The notes below the pieces were generated by a model. That model ran no database searches. It had not been told where the DNA came from and saw nothing but the letters and a program-made list of their open reading frames with translations. From contig CAXKVR010000076.1 of NCBI GenBank assembly GCA_964058845.1, positions 540,011 to 604,010 of the forward strand: a stretch of DNA of 64,000 bases. The letters run 5' to 3'. Source of the DNA: Carex sylvatica (Eukaryota > Streptophyta > Magnoliopsida > Poales > Cyperaceae). The position numbers and the translations under genes are program-made. The number at the start of each line of letters is the position of its first letter. Position 1 is the stretch's first letter. Of this stretch, positions 34,762-46,383 are shown piece by piece.

Positions 34762-35211
34762 TCAATCCTCTTCCACAGGAGGAGGCAAATTCAGATCAAG
34801 GCACAAGTTCTTCGGCTTGTTCCTCTCACGACGATTCTCGACGTACGCAAATATCTCTTGAAACGAACGACCTGACATCTGCATGAGGATCAATGCTGCA
34901 TTGGTTACCTCATCTAATATGTGGACCTCCCAGTCTTGCTGCTTCTGCCTCGGCTTCAGTTTCGGCTTCTTGTTCATGCCACGCCACTGCCGTTCTGGGT
35001 GGCAGCGCATGTGCCCGAACAATGCCTTCCACGTGTTGAACTGTTTCCCGCACTCGGAGCACGGTGAGACATTATTGGTTTTGAAAATGGAGGCCTCAGT
35101 GCTAAGGTTAGGGTTAGTGTTAGGTTTCTTCTTTGTTCGCTTGGACTTGAGGGGTGGTGTCTCCCCTGAGGAAGCAGAGAGAGAATAGAGAGAGAGGTGA
35201 AGGTTGCTCAT
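34762..35211 (-). CDS. Single C2H2 zinc-finger repressor with EAR motif
   Basis: Intronless gene for 149 aa. One plant C2H2 finger spans residues 51-71 (CSECGKQF, then a KALFGHMRCH helix, spacing C-x2-C-x12-H-x3-H); KALFGH replaces the common QALGGH. A basic stretch KSKRTKKKP (22-30) may be a nuclear signal. The C-terminus has LCLDLNLPPP, an EAR repression motif, and residues 4-8 LHLSL form a second LxLxL. Such proteins recruit TOPLESS co-repressors and act in stress or developmental regulation. A longer frame reaches 35238, but it begins with TTG, so the ATG at 35211 is the start. The exact subfamily is not resolved. Confidence 0.87.
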   Translation of the reverse strand: MSNLHLSLYSLSASSGETPPLKSKRTKKKPNTNPNLSTEASIFKTNNVSPCSECGKQFNTWKALFGHMRCHPERQWRGMNKKPKLKPRQKQQDWEVHILDEVTNAALILMQMSGRSFQEIFAYVENRRERNKPKNLCLDLNLPPPVEED

Positions 35212-35945
35212 ATTTATTTTCTTTTTCTCGGTACGCAATGAACAGTAATTTTGCTCTAACTAGACATTGATTAGGGCTGAGAGATTAGGGGTATAAGTAT
35301 AAATATGGAAATTTAGAACTTATCTGGAGAGGTGTAGTTGTAACTGGTGAGGTGTGTGGCTGGTTACTGGGGGACAACTGGACGGGTGCTTCGAACAGGC
35401 GCCCTTTTCTTTTTTTCAGAAGTTTGTAAATATTTAACATTTCTCTGTTTCTATCAAAATGGAGAGTTCCGTTTTCTTTCGTCCGGATGCTTGATTGTAT
35501 CAAGTTTGTTGTGAATTCCTAGCTCTGGTGCCTCCTGTGCGGTGGAAATTGCGAGGGTTGAAACGGAGTGGAGAACATGGCGCTTATAGAAAAACTTCAA
35601 AAGGAAAATAAGTAATGATAAACAATGTAGAAAAAATATTGTAGATTGTAGGTTTAAAATTCGAACAAGTTATTTTTTTATAAATATTTTAAATTTACAT
35701 GTTTGACTGTTTTTTGTTTTAAAAATAAAATTGAGAAAATATGAAAAAGCATTAGCACGCTATTTTTTATTTATTTTTAAATGCAGCGCATTGGTGTGAA
35801 TTTTCAGATTCAATTATCACAAAGAGGTGTACCGGACTTCTAATAGAAAAAAAAATACACCTTTTTTTAATTAACTGTGTATTTGCAGGTTGGGGATAGA
35901 TTAATATATAAATATATATAAAATATTTAGAATTAGTTCACCAAT
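35212..35945. other. Promoter side of the C2H2 gene and intergenic DNA
   Basis: A TATA-like ATATTTATACTTATACC on the minus strand lies near 35290-35306, about 85 bases upstream of the C2H2 start. The rest is AT-rich without genes. Confidence 0.4.
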
Positions 35946-36017
35946 GGTTCCATGGTCTAGCGGTTAGGACATTAGACTCTGAATCTAGTAACCCGAGTTC
36001 AAGTCTCGGTGGAACCT
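35946..36017 (+). tRNA. trnQ-CUG: tRNA-Gln (anticodon CUG)
   Basis: A 72 base cloverleaf: acceptor stem GGTTCCA/TGGAACC, D arm with TAGCGGTTAGGA, anticodon loop CTCTGAA with CTG at 35979-35981, and T arm CCGAGTTCAAGTCTCGG. Discriminator T; a TTTT stop signal follows at 36021. No intron. Confidence 0.95.
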
Positions 36018-36172
36018 CCTTTTGTTTTACAATTATATATTTTTAACACTTTACAACTTCACCACCCGTTATTAGCACTTTTTTTTTTCCCACAAAATCT
36101 CTCTCGCCAGTAACCACAACTTCACCTCCCTCTACAAACCTTACATCCTTAGCCTAGGCTCTGAGCTTAACA

Positions 36173-37910
36173 ATGGCTGTTTCTCTTCTTTCGCTAACTC
36201 CTCTTTCCCCAATTTTCCCCTCGCGTTTCTATTCTCCTTCGCGTTTTCCTGCCAGAACACAGCTAAATAGACAAAGATTCTTTATTTGCTCTTCTCTTGA
36301 GACCTCCTCGGTTGTGAAAGAAGAGGCAAGCGGTCCAAATATGGAAGACCCTGGTTTCAGGTCATTTAATTATCTTGTTTCAGTCTAATATTAGATGTGA
36401 CATGTGAGAACTACAAACACTTACCCCAATTGGGAACTGAAATCTCTCAATGGTAAATGCAGCACAGTATTAATTTCTGTCACATTACTATATTTTGATA
36501 CACTCCATTTACTTTTGTATTACTTCTAAATTTTTGGAATTAACTGGGTGAGAGCGAGTTAACCCTTAATTATTTTCATGAATTCTCAGACAAGCAAAAG
36601 CTAAAAATGGAAAGATAGTTTATAAAAAAAAATGTTGAATGTTGTTAAATTAATGTTGAATAAAATACACAAATGGTCCATATAATATCACATACTCACC
36701 CAAATTGGTCCCTAAACTTTTCTACTTGTAACTTTTATATGTATATTTTTTATTAACAAAATTTTGTTTGTGTATTAGTTAATTTTGGATGTGGAATTGG
36801 ATTTATTCCGACTTGGTACCTAGGTACCAGATTGCCACAAATACTGGCATCTCATTACCAATGTGACACTGGGATCTCTTCGGTTCCAACTAGTATCACA
36901 CTTATGCAATGCAAATTTACAAGAAATCCCACTGAGAAAATTAGACAGTTCGATCTGCTTGACTGCCTTTTTATTTCTGTGTCTCAAAGTCTCTTACATC
37001 CTTTGGCTTCTCTTTTTCATTATTTTCTGTAAACCTCTGCATTTCCATCCAACCCTTGTCTGTCTCATTCTCCTTCACGGACTGTGCTGTGATAGTAAAT
37101 TGCTTTATATTATAGGCAATAATCGTATCAATATTTATGGATTTTGCATTGCTGTTTGTTATTTAAATAAAAAAATATTGTGTTTAATCCAATTGCTTTT
37201 AACAAACTTAGTGTATTACTATGTTTTGAAAATGACTTTTGATTCATAATGGATGGTATTGAGATTATATACAGTATGAAATAATTACAGGACAGTTGAG
37301 AGGAAAATCTTCAGTTTGGGATGAAAATAATTCTTGTGGAATAACACTTCTTTATCGCCATTGCCATAGAGGTGTATATTTGGAATATTTACTTAAAAGT
37401 CTGGATTTTTTTATGTCACCAATGACAAAAACAAAATACAGAAAAATCTCGTTCCTGGCAATTGCATAAATGGAATAGGATTCACTGAAATCAATCAGTA
37501 TATCTCACATGGCAAAAGCCAGGCGCACCAACAATGAAAGAATTTAACCACACACCCCACCCCACCCCCCCACCCCCAATAAATAACTGGCACCAGAATA
37601 TGAAATTGATCATACTCGAGGATTCATTTATGTAATTTACTCTAATAGCAACAAGGTACTGAAATGATATATTATCTATAATAGGGGATGTAAAGCTTGC
37701 GGAAAAGAGGAGATAGAGAGTGGTTGCAATGGAGAGGGGAGGATACAAGGAGGCATAGCAACAGTGCCTGGGTTTGGATGGTGGCCCATAAAAGCCTACC
37801 GGCCATGCCCTGGCTTTGTGTCATCTGGTGGCCGGTACAGGCGCCAGGGGCAAACCATGGATGAGGTTGTTTCTGGGAGTTCTAGAAAAGCCACTTCAAA
37901 GGATAAATAA
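36173..37910 (+). CDS. Probable plastid-targeted protein of unknown function (two exons)
   Basis: Exon 1, 36173-36360, begins MAVSLLSLTPLSPIFPSR, then a Ser/Arg-rich stretch with few acidic residues (a chloroplast transit peptide) and a linker VKEEASGPNMEDPGF; donor TTTCAG|GTCATT. The last exon ends at the TAA at 37908-37910 and reads PGFGWWPIKAYRPCPGF, then SSGGRYRRQGQTMDEV, which looks strongly constrained. The acceptor is uncertain: AAAG|CTTGCGG at 37695 would keep the frame (exon 1 ends in phase 2), giving about 134 aa, but its pyrimidine tract is poor and a middle exon may be missed. I do not recognise the family. The intron carries a dispersed repeat (36536-36975). Confidence 0.5.
36536..36975. 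repeat. Dispersed repeat inside the intron (other copy 42207-42725)
   Basis: Shared landmarks in the same order are GAGCGAGTTAACCCTTAAT, ACAAGCAAAAGCTAAAA, ATTGGTCCCTAAACTTTTCTAC, TTTTGGATGTGGAATTGG and ACTTATGCAATGCAAATTTAC. The type is not recognised; no target duplication was found. Confidence 0.7.
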
Positions 37911-37942
37911 GGATGGAATAGATGTAAGTTATATGAAACTAT

Positions 37943-38399
37943 GAGTGAGGCTATGGTACTATGCATAGCACAGATTGGTCCGTACTACGGATCAATATTT
38001 TCGTTTCCAAACTCCAAATAGTTGATCTAAACCGTTCAAGGTGATCTCCATATGGAAATGTACTTGCAGGCTAAATTTTTTACTATTTATTAAGATAAGT
38101 GAAAATCACTACTTTTTTAATGGTCTAGAATCTTTAGATCAAGTGATTTCCTATCTATCTAAAAAAATAGTAAAAAAATTCTAAAAAATGTAAATTTGAT
38201 TTACAAGTACATTTTTGTTATGGAGATCATGTTGAATGGTTTAAATCGATTGTTCGGACTTTGAAAATGAAGATACTGGTCTGTAGTACAAACCATTATG
38301 AGCTATGCATAATACCATAGCCTCCAACAACCAAGCCTTTAGTCCCAAACAAGTTGGGTTAGGCTAGAAATGAAACCCACCAGTACCATAGCCTCCTCC
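37943..38399. mobile_element. Mutator-like foldback MITE with perfect 10 bp target duplication
   Basis: Flanks are identical ATGAAACTAT (37933-37942 and 38400-38409). Inverted ends are GAGTGAGGCTATGGTACT and GGAGGAGGCTATGGTACT. The interior folds into a long hairpin with the shared inner arm. A 58 bp retroposon (38326-38383) sits inside the right end and duplicated 13 bases of it. Confidence 0.85.
38326..38383 (-). mobile_element. 5'-truncated RTE-like retroposon end nested in the MITE
   Basis: AACAACCAAGCC...AGTCCCAAACAAGTTGGG is, inverted, the well-known plant repeat end with a (TTG)n tail usually assigned to RTE-type non-LTR elements. It is flanked by identical TACCATAGCCTCC (38313-38325 and 38384-38396), a 13 bp target duplication. 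Confidence 0.7.
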
Positions 38400-38409
38400 A
38401 TGAAACTAT

Positions 38410-39140
38410 AATTTTTTTTTTTTAAGTAAAACAAAAAAAAGCAGAAATCACTTTTACGGTTTTACCACATAACGTTGCCAATTTCCACAACCCATCTAAT
38501 ATACTGTTTCCACACTTACTACAAGTCTTTAGGTTGTCTTGAATATGTAATAATGTACGTGTTGCTGCGAGAATTTTTTATTTATATAATATATTATAGG
38601 GAAAGAGAAGAGTACCTTTAAATTTTCATGCAAAAATTTCACGATCCAAAACATTTTTTTTTTTGTTTAGTTGCCTTGGATCCTCTAGGACCTCCATCCT
38701 GTGGAGAAAAACATAGTTTAGAGTCAGAAAGAAAGTACTACAGAGAATCCAAAGCAACTGGGAAAAAAAAATCGCTTTGGATCATTAAAAAAAGTTTCCG
38801 ATACAAAGTTTGTATCTGGAAAAATTCCACTGATCCTTATATGTATCGAAAAACTAAGGTTCTCTTTCTTTCCCTCTATTATTTTATAATATTTTCTATA
38901 AATGAAATTCTTTTGCTGGTGTTTTCCTATTCTGTATATTGCTTTGAACATATATCAAATGCACTGCTTTTTTTAGTTGGACTAGTATTTTGGATCCCAA
39001 GTTTTTCTCCCTTTTTCGGATTAATTTCAAGATATTTCCATATTTTTTTCAGTGAGTCTCTGAAAATAAGGGTTTGTTCAAATGGGATTTTCTTGTTTAG
39101 TTTTACCAATTAAGTCACAGCTGTCATGTTCCTAGCAGGG
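38410..39140. other. Unassigned region with a 161-codon frame
   Basis: A plus frame 38628-39113 encodes a basic then hydrophobic protein (for example LLFLVGLVFWIPSFSPFFGL). The start is in a T-rich context and no family is recognised. An organelle-derived insertion would explain the composition but I could not match it to a known organelle gene. Confidence 0.25.
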
Positions 39141-39141
39141 G

Positions 39142-39443
39142 TTGCTGATATGGCATGTGAATTTGTGGGTCCCACAGGGAGAAACCATTAGATGGAAGTT
39201 GGGGTGGAATCTGTATCCTCCCAGGTATCTGATTCAAGCAAATTACAAACGGACGGCCCAGATTAATTCCAGCCAGGCCAAAGTCAATCAAGTGCCTATA
39301 GAAGCTGTAGGGGGTCCGTTTTGAGATTCGTGCCAAGTTAAATGAACTAATTTGGACCGTCCGTGTGTAATTTGCTTGAGTCAGTACCCGGGGTGATCCA
39401 AACTGTTTGAATGGTTATAAATGTCTGTAATTTGCTTGAGTCA
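39142..39443. mobile_element. Foldback MITE
   Basis: TGATTCAAGCAAATTACAAA and CGGACGGCCCAGATTAATT (about 39228-39270) are repeated inverted at about 39342-39382, with weaker outer complementarity. A further GTAATTTGCTTGAGTCAG at 39426-39443 duplicates the right arm segment. Confidence 0.6.
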
Positions 39444-42206
39444 GATATATGTGACATATCTAACTATTGCCTATGTACATTTACAATTTTTAACTTGCCT
39501 GGTATGTGACTTATCTAATTATTGCCTATGTAACCTTCGATTTTGTTATGGGTTTGTTTCATTGACAGATAGCATATATATTCCCTTTAATGCTATTAGA
39601 AGGTACTACTGCAAAGTGCAAATATGTGTTATTCGATAATTTGCTTCCAATAATTCTTCACTTTTTCTAATTCATGGTCTTTTTGATGCAGGTGAAGCAA
39701 TGATTCTTAGACATGGAAAGGACAGAGCTACCCTAATATGGCGTTGCTTTACTCCAATAGTTGTAGAAAGAATACAATTAGCTTAATTCATTCAGCGCTA
39801 ATAGATGTGTATTTTGTGTGTGTTGATTTTCTTTAAAAAATGCTGCAAATTTGTGTCTTCATCAAGATCTAGTAAGTAAATTACTGTTCCTTTAAACTGT
39901 AACTAAAGCCAACAGTTCAGTGTTCTTTTTCCTTTAAATATTTCATGATTTTGGATGAATTTTAAGGGTTCCTATATTGTAAATGTCATTCTTTCTTGTT
40001 GTTTTTTCACTTGTGTTTGCAATATTAAGCAGTGCTATGTCTAAAATTGCAAATTTGCCAGACATGAAAAAACATCTAGGCTAATTGGCGAACCAAAAGT
40101 AGTAAAGTACACATCTTTCAAACGAATCTGCCACCACAGAAGATACGTTAGCTTTCTTCCAAAATCTCTTCCATCTTGAAATAATTTTAGATTGAATACT
40201 TCAGCTTGGATCAATGTTTTCTTGCTTTTGTACAAGTTGTTATAGCTGCAAGTTCTTTGGCAATTTAATTTTAAAATTTAATCGGATGGATTTCAAATGA
40301 TGCATTCAAATCCGCAAAAACTATTCTACCTAATAAGTGATGTATTTATATATCAAATTTATATATTCTCGAATTAATTGTGTATAAAGTCAAGCATTAA
40401 AAAAAAAGCTTATAAATAAATTTTAATGTGTTCATTTTTTGTTAATTTTTTTAAAACCCTGGCTTTATGCTAACTTAATAATTTATAAATTTTGCATGTA
40501 AACATATAGCTCACGAAATAGATCAGTTTCAGTGATTTAAATTTATTGTTTGAACTCAATTTGATAATTTCTTTTAAGTTAAGTTTACTAAGCATGCAGC
40601 TTGATGAGCTTAACAACACGGTCAACACCCTAGTTCTACTCTATTTTATATACTTCATTTACTTTCTTATTACTTTCAAATTTCTGAAATTAATTGTTAC
40701 AGGTGTCAACAGATGCAATACAAGTCAGGCAGAAGCATTTTTATACTTGCATCCGTATAATAATAAAAAAAACTTTACCCTATCTGATAGGCTAAAAAAA
40801 AGTCTGACCCTTCTCTCTGTTTTTTTTAATACGGTACGGATTAAATAAACGGACAAAAATGTGCTATTCACATTATAATTTATGCTTTTGACTTTTGATA
40901 AAATATTTTTAATTTATATTATAAAAATTTGATAAAATACAAAACTTTATCATATCATGTATCATCTTCATATAAATACATATCTATATACTAGTATCAT
41001 ATCCATACATTACAACGGAAACATTATATAAAAAAAAAATCAATGAAAATAATGATTATTCAAAAATTAAGACACGTGTTAATAGAATATTTATATGATT
41101 ATGTATTTTTAATTAACTTTAATCGTGATTTCTGATAACAATTTGATAATGTGATGATTCTTTATTTTTAAGTACCAATGATATCAAATAATAGCTCGAT
41201 TCAAATCTAATATCAAATATCGTACAACAATTCAATATCGATATATAATATGATATCAAAAAACATAAATAAAAAGTGTTATCGTGTGTATGTATAGGAT
41301 ACATATACATACACATATTATAAGAGAAATATATATTTACACACACGTTCCAATTTATATTCTTCTTTGTTTTCAATTTATATTTTTCTTCTTATTTGTT
41401 TTCAATTTAAAATACACATACACACATTGATATATTATATACTGAAAATATATTCTAAATTGCCCACAACAATATGTATAGAAACAAAGAAAGAGAAATA
41501 AGGACATAAAAAATAAATTCCATTGTGATCCGTATAGAAATGAATAAGTAAGAAAACAAAAAAGAAAAGAAAAATAAAATGGAAGATGGAGTCTTCTCAA
41601 TTGAAAAAGAGAAATATGAAAACAAAGAAATAAGGAAACGAAGAAATATATCGCTAAATTTCAGAGTCTGTTTAATTTTAATTGTAACATATTATGTAGT
41701 AACACATGTGGTGAATATGTTTTTTAACTAAATTTAGACTCATATACATAAAACATATGTATTTAATCAAAAGAAAATAAATTATGTAATTAGAGGGCTA
41801 AGATCAAATCTAAAATTTCATCTTTCAATTATAGCCGTTGGTGGATCGGACACCCAACATGCTTAATAATATAATAGAGATATAATTTTATTTTTAATAA
41901 TTACCCTACAAGATAATAAATAAGAAATAGTTTTTAAGTTGTACCTTCACCCGTTATACTAATGAAAAATGCTTTAACCTTACCTTATCTGATGAGTTAA
42001 CAAAAAAAATAATCTTACCCATACGGATCATATCTATTTTATCAAATACGGTACGAATCCGATAAATAGATAAAAGAATACCATTGACATCCCCGTGCCA
42101 AAATTTCAATTCCCCCACAATATTTCTTATTTTTTATTTTTTTTATTTTTTATTTTTTTTATTTTTTATTTTCCTATTTATAAAAATTTCGGTCCCCAGT
42201 GGCCAG
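39444..42206. other. Intergenic, AT-rich, no supported gene
   Basis: It contains a near-duplicate of TAATTATTGCCTATGTA (39463 and 39516), a stretch near 40640-40700 that resembles 36487-36544, a CA/TA-rich microsatellite-like region (41280-41420), two related stretches with TACGGTACGRAT (40830 and 42045) and (TTTTTTA)n near 42125-42180. An exon-like frame after an acceptor at 39692 (GEAMILRHGKDRATLIW) fits no neighbour in phase. Confidence 0.45.
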
Positions 42207-42725
42207 TGAGAGTGAGTTGATCCTTAATTTTTTTTTTTTTTTTTTTTTTTTATGCACTCGCAGGCAAGCAAAAGCTAAAATTTCGGTGCCCTGTATAGCA
42301 TTTTTTATTTTCAATGAATATGTCGGTAGTAATAGCTACCCGACCTTCAAAAAAAAAATGTCTAGTGTTTGTTAAATTAATGAAGAACAAAATACACGAA
42401 TATCAACTCCTCACCGAATGGTCCCTATAATATCAACTCCTCACCCAAGTTGGTCCCTAAACTTTTCTACTAGTAAACTTTGTGTACATAATTTTCTATG
42501 CAAAAAGTTGATTTAGTATAATAGTCAGCTTTGGATGTGTAATTGGAATTAGTCCTAGTTGGTACCAACTACCAACTACCAAGAATACCTGATTGCCGCA
42601 AATGCTGGCGTCTTATTGCAAACGTTGGCTATCTTGCCAACCCGTGTCACACTTATCACTTATGCAATGCAAATTTACAAACAACCCCCCTAAGAAATTA
42701 AACAGTTCAATATGATTGACAGGCA
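42207..42725. repeat. Dispersed repeat, copy 2 (other copy 36536-36975)
   Basis: Same order of landmarks as the copy in the intron at 36536, with an added T27 tract (about 42226-42251) and small duplications such as TATCAACTCCTCACC (twice near 42401 and 42431). Confidence 0.7.
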
Positions 42726-43291
42726 TTTATCTCTATTTGAATGGTAGGACGGCTGTTTGAATAATTACAAATAGTAAAAGGACCCATATGAAAAATGAAT
42801 TTTGTACAAAACCAATAATATTAAAAGCGCAACTCCGCTATTTATGTACTTTGTACCAGTAAAATCCTATTCCTATAGGAAAATCTTTGTTAATACATTG
42901 GCCAGAGGGGAGGGCAACCACAACATGCATAACAAGCTCAATGAATGTCAGATTTGAAAAAAATCGTAGCAGTATCAAAAACTTAGATGTGTGAGCTGCG
43001 TATATAAAATGGTACCACAGTAATATTGATATCTCATATATCAGAAATTAAGATAAAAACTTGCAGAGAGAGACAGAAAAAGCTGCCTAAAAAGATAATC
43101 TTTCGAGAAATTAAAACTGCCAATTGACTTGTTACCTTAATAATCTGATTGCAAGTGAATAAAAAAGCCCCTGTATTAAAAGCCTTAGGTACTATTAATG
43201 AGATAATGATATGACAGTAACTTTAGCGCACAGATATTCACATCCAAACCACCCAACTCACACAGAAAGCCTAACCTAATTTTTTGGGTAG
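42726..43291. other. 3' flank of the DnaJ gene
   Basis: AT-rich, no coding sequence on either strand; it should include the DnaJ 3' UTR. Confidence 0.4.
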
Positions 43292-46171
43292 CTAATTCAA
43301 TAGCATTTTAAGCCCAGACTTTTGATCATTAGTCAATCTTGAAGGGAATTTGATATTAAACTTGATCCTTAGGTCGCCCCTTCTAGAAGGTTCTTTTGGA
43401 ATCGGCATGCCTTCTTTCGGCACAACCTCCTTGGACCCAGGACTCACCACCGCATTAATAGGAATCGCCAGATTTCTACCATCAAGTGTAGTTAGCTGGA
43501 CAGTACAGCCAGTCAATGCCTCCGCCAGCGAGATCTTCTGTGTCATAACCAGATCGTTGCCATCACGTGTGAAAACATCGTGCGGCTTCTCATCTATGTA
43601 GAAGATGATGTCTGCAGGTATTACATTTGGAGCCTCATTGCCTTTCTCGGGAAAGGTTATTTTCGTCCCTTTTTTCCAGCCTGGCTTTATGTCAATTGTT
43701 AGGATCTCCTCTACCTCTTTTATTCTCCTGTTATTGATAATGTTGAACAATTAGGCTACTTCTGAACAAACAACAATAAAAGAAAACGTGTTAGTTGACT
43801 TTCATCTTTCCCAGAATAATGTGTGCTATAATTAGAATATTTACTTTAGCAATAAATATAACAAACAGAAAACTCTTTTTTTTTTTAAGATGCTTAAATT
43901 AAACCCACCATTTCCCAATGAGATGTCATAATGACAACAGATGGAATTTCTCTAATTTAACATTCTTCTGTTAAATGCATCTTATCATTTGGGAATACTC
44001 TTATTCTTAAGATAAGACCATTGTTTATCTAATTTTAATGGATAAATTACCAGTTGAATAAACGATAATTGATAAATAATCGAACTGAAGGATAGATGTA
44101 ATCAATGCCATCATCTTAAAACAGTCCAGGCAAATTCAAATATAATAACAATTAAAAAAAAAAAAACTTACCCAGTACCATCAGAAACCTCCCGAGAAAT
44201 TTTCATCTTCTTGGTGGCACCTGTATATAGATCCACAAGACTAACAGCAAGCCTTTTTTCTATAGGAGCCGCCTTGTGGGCCCGTTGTGGGCCTGCATCC
44301 CCTCCAAAAGCTGTGCGAAGTAAATGATCTGAAAACATAGAACCTGGGTACCTAGACCCGCCACCACCCCCATCTCTCCCACTTCCCCTGCCAGAGAAAC
44401 CAAATAACTCAGCGAATATGTCATCAGCATTTCTAGGGTTGAATTGGAAGCCTCCAGGGCCACCTCCACTGGAGAAGAAAGAGGATGGCCCACCAGGACC
44501 TGTAGGGGGGACCTGGCCCTTAAGACCTTCTTCACCATATTGGTCATAGACCGTGCGTTTTTGGGTATCACTTAACACCTAAACATGGATTGGAAAATTT
44601 TATATCAGACAATAGGATAGATGAGCTGTGCTATCATGCTTTGGGAAGTAAAGAGCCCCTTTTACTTCCAGCTCATATCTTCATTTTCAAAGTTCAAACA
44701 TTCAATCCGAAAAGAACAACATATTCTCCATATTAAACTGTGCTTAGAAGCCAAATTTTCATTTTTTGGAAATTGTTTTGCTATTTTTTTATAATTTTTT
44801 AAAATCGCTGTTTTAATATGGTAAAAAAAAAGAATACACAAATATAATGATGACAGTAGTATGCTGGTAAAAAAAATGTTGATGGTAGTCAGCAAACCAA
44901 TACCAGATAGGATTGTTGCATGTCGACAGAAAGAAATGCTTGCACAAATAGACGTGGCTTTAATAGTACAGGTCTGAAAAGAAAATTATACCTCAAATTG
45001 TGCACCTGTCTGTGTTAGAACTCTGTAATTAAGATGAGTGACGAACCATCAAAGTTGCCATTTTTTTAACATCTAAGTAAAGCTGACCTTTGAGTTTTTT
45101 TTTTTTTAAAATTAGTTCTAATGCATCAAATGACCACTTCATTATACAGTAATACGAAAAGGAACCTCAATTTGCAAACTTGTAGAATTTGGACCCTCTA
45201 GAATTTTTTATTTATTTGCCACATAAAGTCTGTGATCCTGCTTTGCTGGCTGGTTCGCAGAGGATCGCAGATATTGGGTGCGAACACAAAAAAAGAGCTG
45301 TTCATATTTTCAAAACTGTTGGATTTGGGTTTCTGTTCCAATTGAATCTCAATTTCAAATTATCAAATAAAGAAGTGTCAAATGACCTCTCAAGAATCGG
45401 TAGAGGAGCTAACTCCACTATTCGTAATTGAAACTAGATTACAACATATTTTTTTGAGATTTAAAAATCAGCTTATGGATCATCAGTGAAAAATGGAAAT
45501 TAGTTAAATATATACCCATTATTACCATATTTTTAATTGTGTTTGTTGCGGTAAAACATGTACCGGACAAGTTGCACATATTAAGATCAACCTATGCTAC
45601 TTCATAAGCTTAGAGGATCTAATGAATCTCTACTTGTCTAAAACGCATGGATAAGGATCAAAGGAAGACCTTTTTTATTTTGAGATTAAGGTTGTAAGGA
45701 TACTAAGATACTCCAAAAACAAACAAACTGAATTTAATTTTCCACTGGCATTGGGTAACACCACACTCATATCGACCTAAACCAAGCGTCTGAATGTATG
45801 AACCCCAACTAAAAGAATAATAAGAATAAATTGAGCAGCCAAATCAATGCCTCAATTTTTAATTGGCCAATTGAGGTGATTAAAGAAGATAATTTTTAAA
45901 GGACAGGCCTATTTCAATCGAAAAGCAATAACTTCAGATTGAAGAGATCAAAACAGGTTGGGCAACCTATCTGCACTAAATCAGACCCAAAAAAACAAAA
46001 ATTCACCTCATACGCCTCAGAGATCTGTTTGAATTTAGCCTCCGCCTCTTTCTTATTCGACGGATTCTTGTCAGGATGCCACTTCATCACCAGCTTCCTG
46101 TACGACTTCTTCAAGTCTTCATCTTTCGCATTTCGATCGACTTGTAAAATTTTGTAGTAATCCAATCCCAT
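43292..46171 (-). CDS. Class II (DNAJB-type) DnaJ/HSP40 co-chaperone
   Basis: Three exons: 46171-46007 (55 codons), 44578-44172 (135 codons plus 2 bases) and 43727-43292 (1 base plus 144 codons and TAG); 335 aa, the usual length. Junctions are GAG|GTGAAT, TTTAG|GTGTTA, ACTGG|GTAAGT and AACAG|GAGAAT, with phases that agree. The J domain starts [15 protein letters not shown] and has HPD at residues 32-34; a Gly/Phe-rich region follows ([22 protein letters not shown]), then the two beta-sandwich C-terminal domains ([42 protein letters not shown]) with no Cys-repeat zinc domain, hence class II. It stimulates cytosolic or nuclear HSP70 ATPase and delivers substrates. An in-frame ATG at 46414 would add an 81-residue Arg/Lys-rich extension; I treat it as leader. 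Confidence 0.95.
44663..44830. mobile_element. Half of a foldback MITE in DnaJ intron 1
   Basis: One arm of the shared-core family is present (TTTTCAAAGTTCAAACATTC, CTGTGCTTAGAAGCCAAATTTTC, CATTTTTTGGAAATTG); the opposite arm is missing. The rest of intron 1 (44831-46006) is AT-rich and holds nothing else I can support. Confidence 0.6.
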
Positions 46172-46383
46172 CGCCTCCTCCTTCCTCTGCTTGCACGGCC
46201 AACCACTCTCGTCCTCTTTAGTCTCTACTTGAGCTACAATTGGCTGTTTCCTGTTGTGTCTGGTTCTCCTCTTCGCGCTCTTCGGTTTCGAGCGTTTCTG
46301 TGGAGCTTGTTTCCTTTTTATTATGGCGCTTATTAAATTTTTCTGCTTTCTCTTTAATATATATTTTCTTCTCCTGATATGCG

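Noticed and set aside
35212..35238. N-terminal extension of the C2H2 protein (start at 35238)
   Set aside because: The codon at 35238-35236 is TTG, not ATG; the first ATG in frame is 35211.
37292..37330. Acceptor TTACAG|GACAGTTGAG as a middle exon of the gene at 36173
   Set aside because: In the required phase it reaches TGA after about ten codons.
38628..39113. 161-codon frame as a real gene, possibly organelle-derived
   Set aside because: No recognisable domain, AT-rich composition, chance-like hydrophobic stretch; I could not match it to a known plastid or mitochondrial gene.
39692..39786. Exon-like GEAMILRHGKDRATLIW as exon 2 of the gene at 36173
   Set aside because: Joining to exon 1 (phase 2) gives an immediate stop codon, and the conserved tail is found at 37696-37910 instead.
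45189..45431. 80-codon frame in DnaJ intron 1
   Set aside because: It lies antisense within an intron and has no family features.
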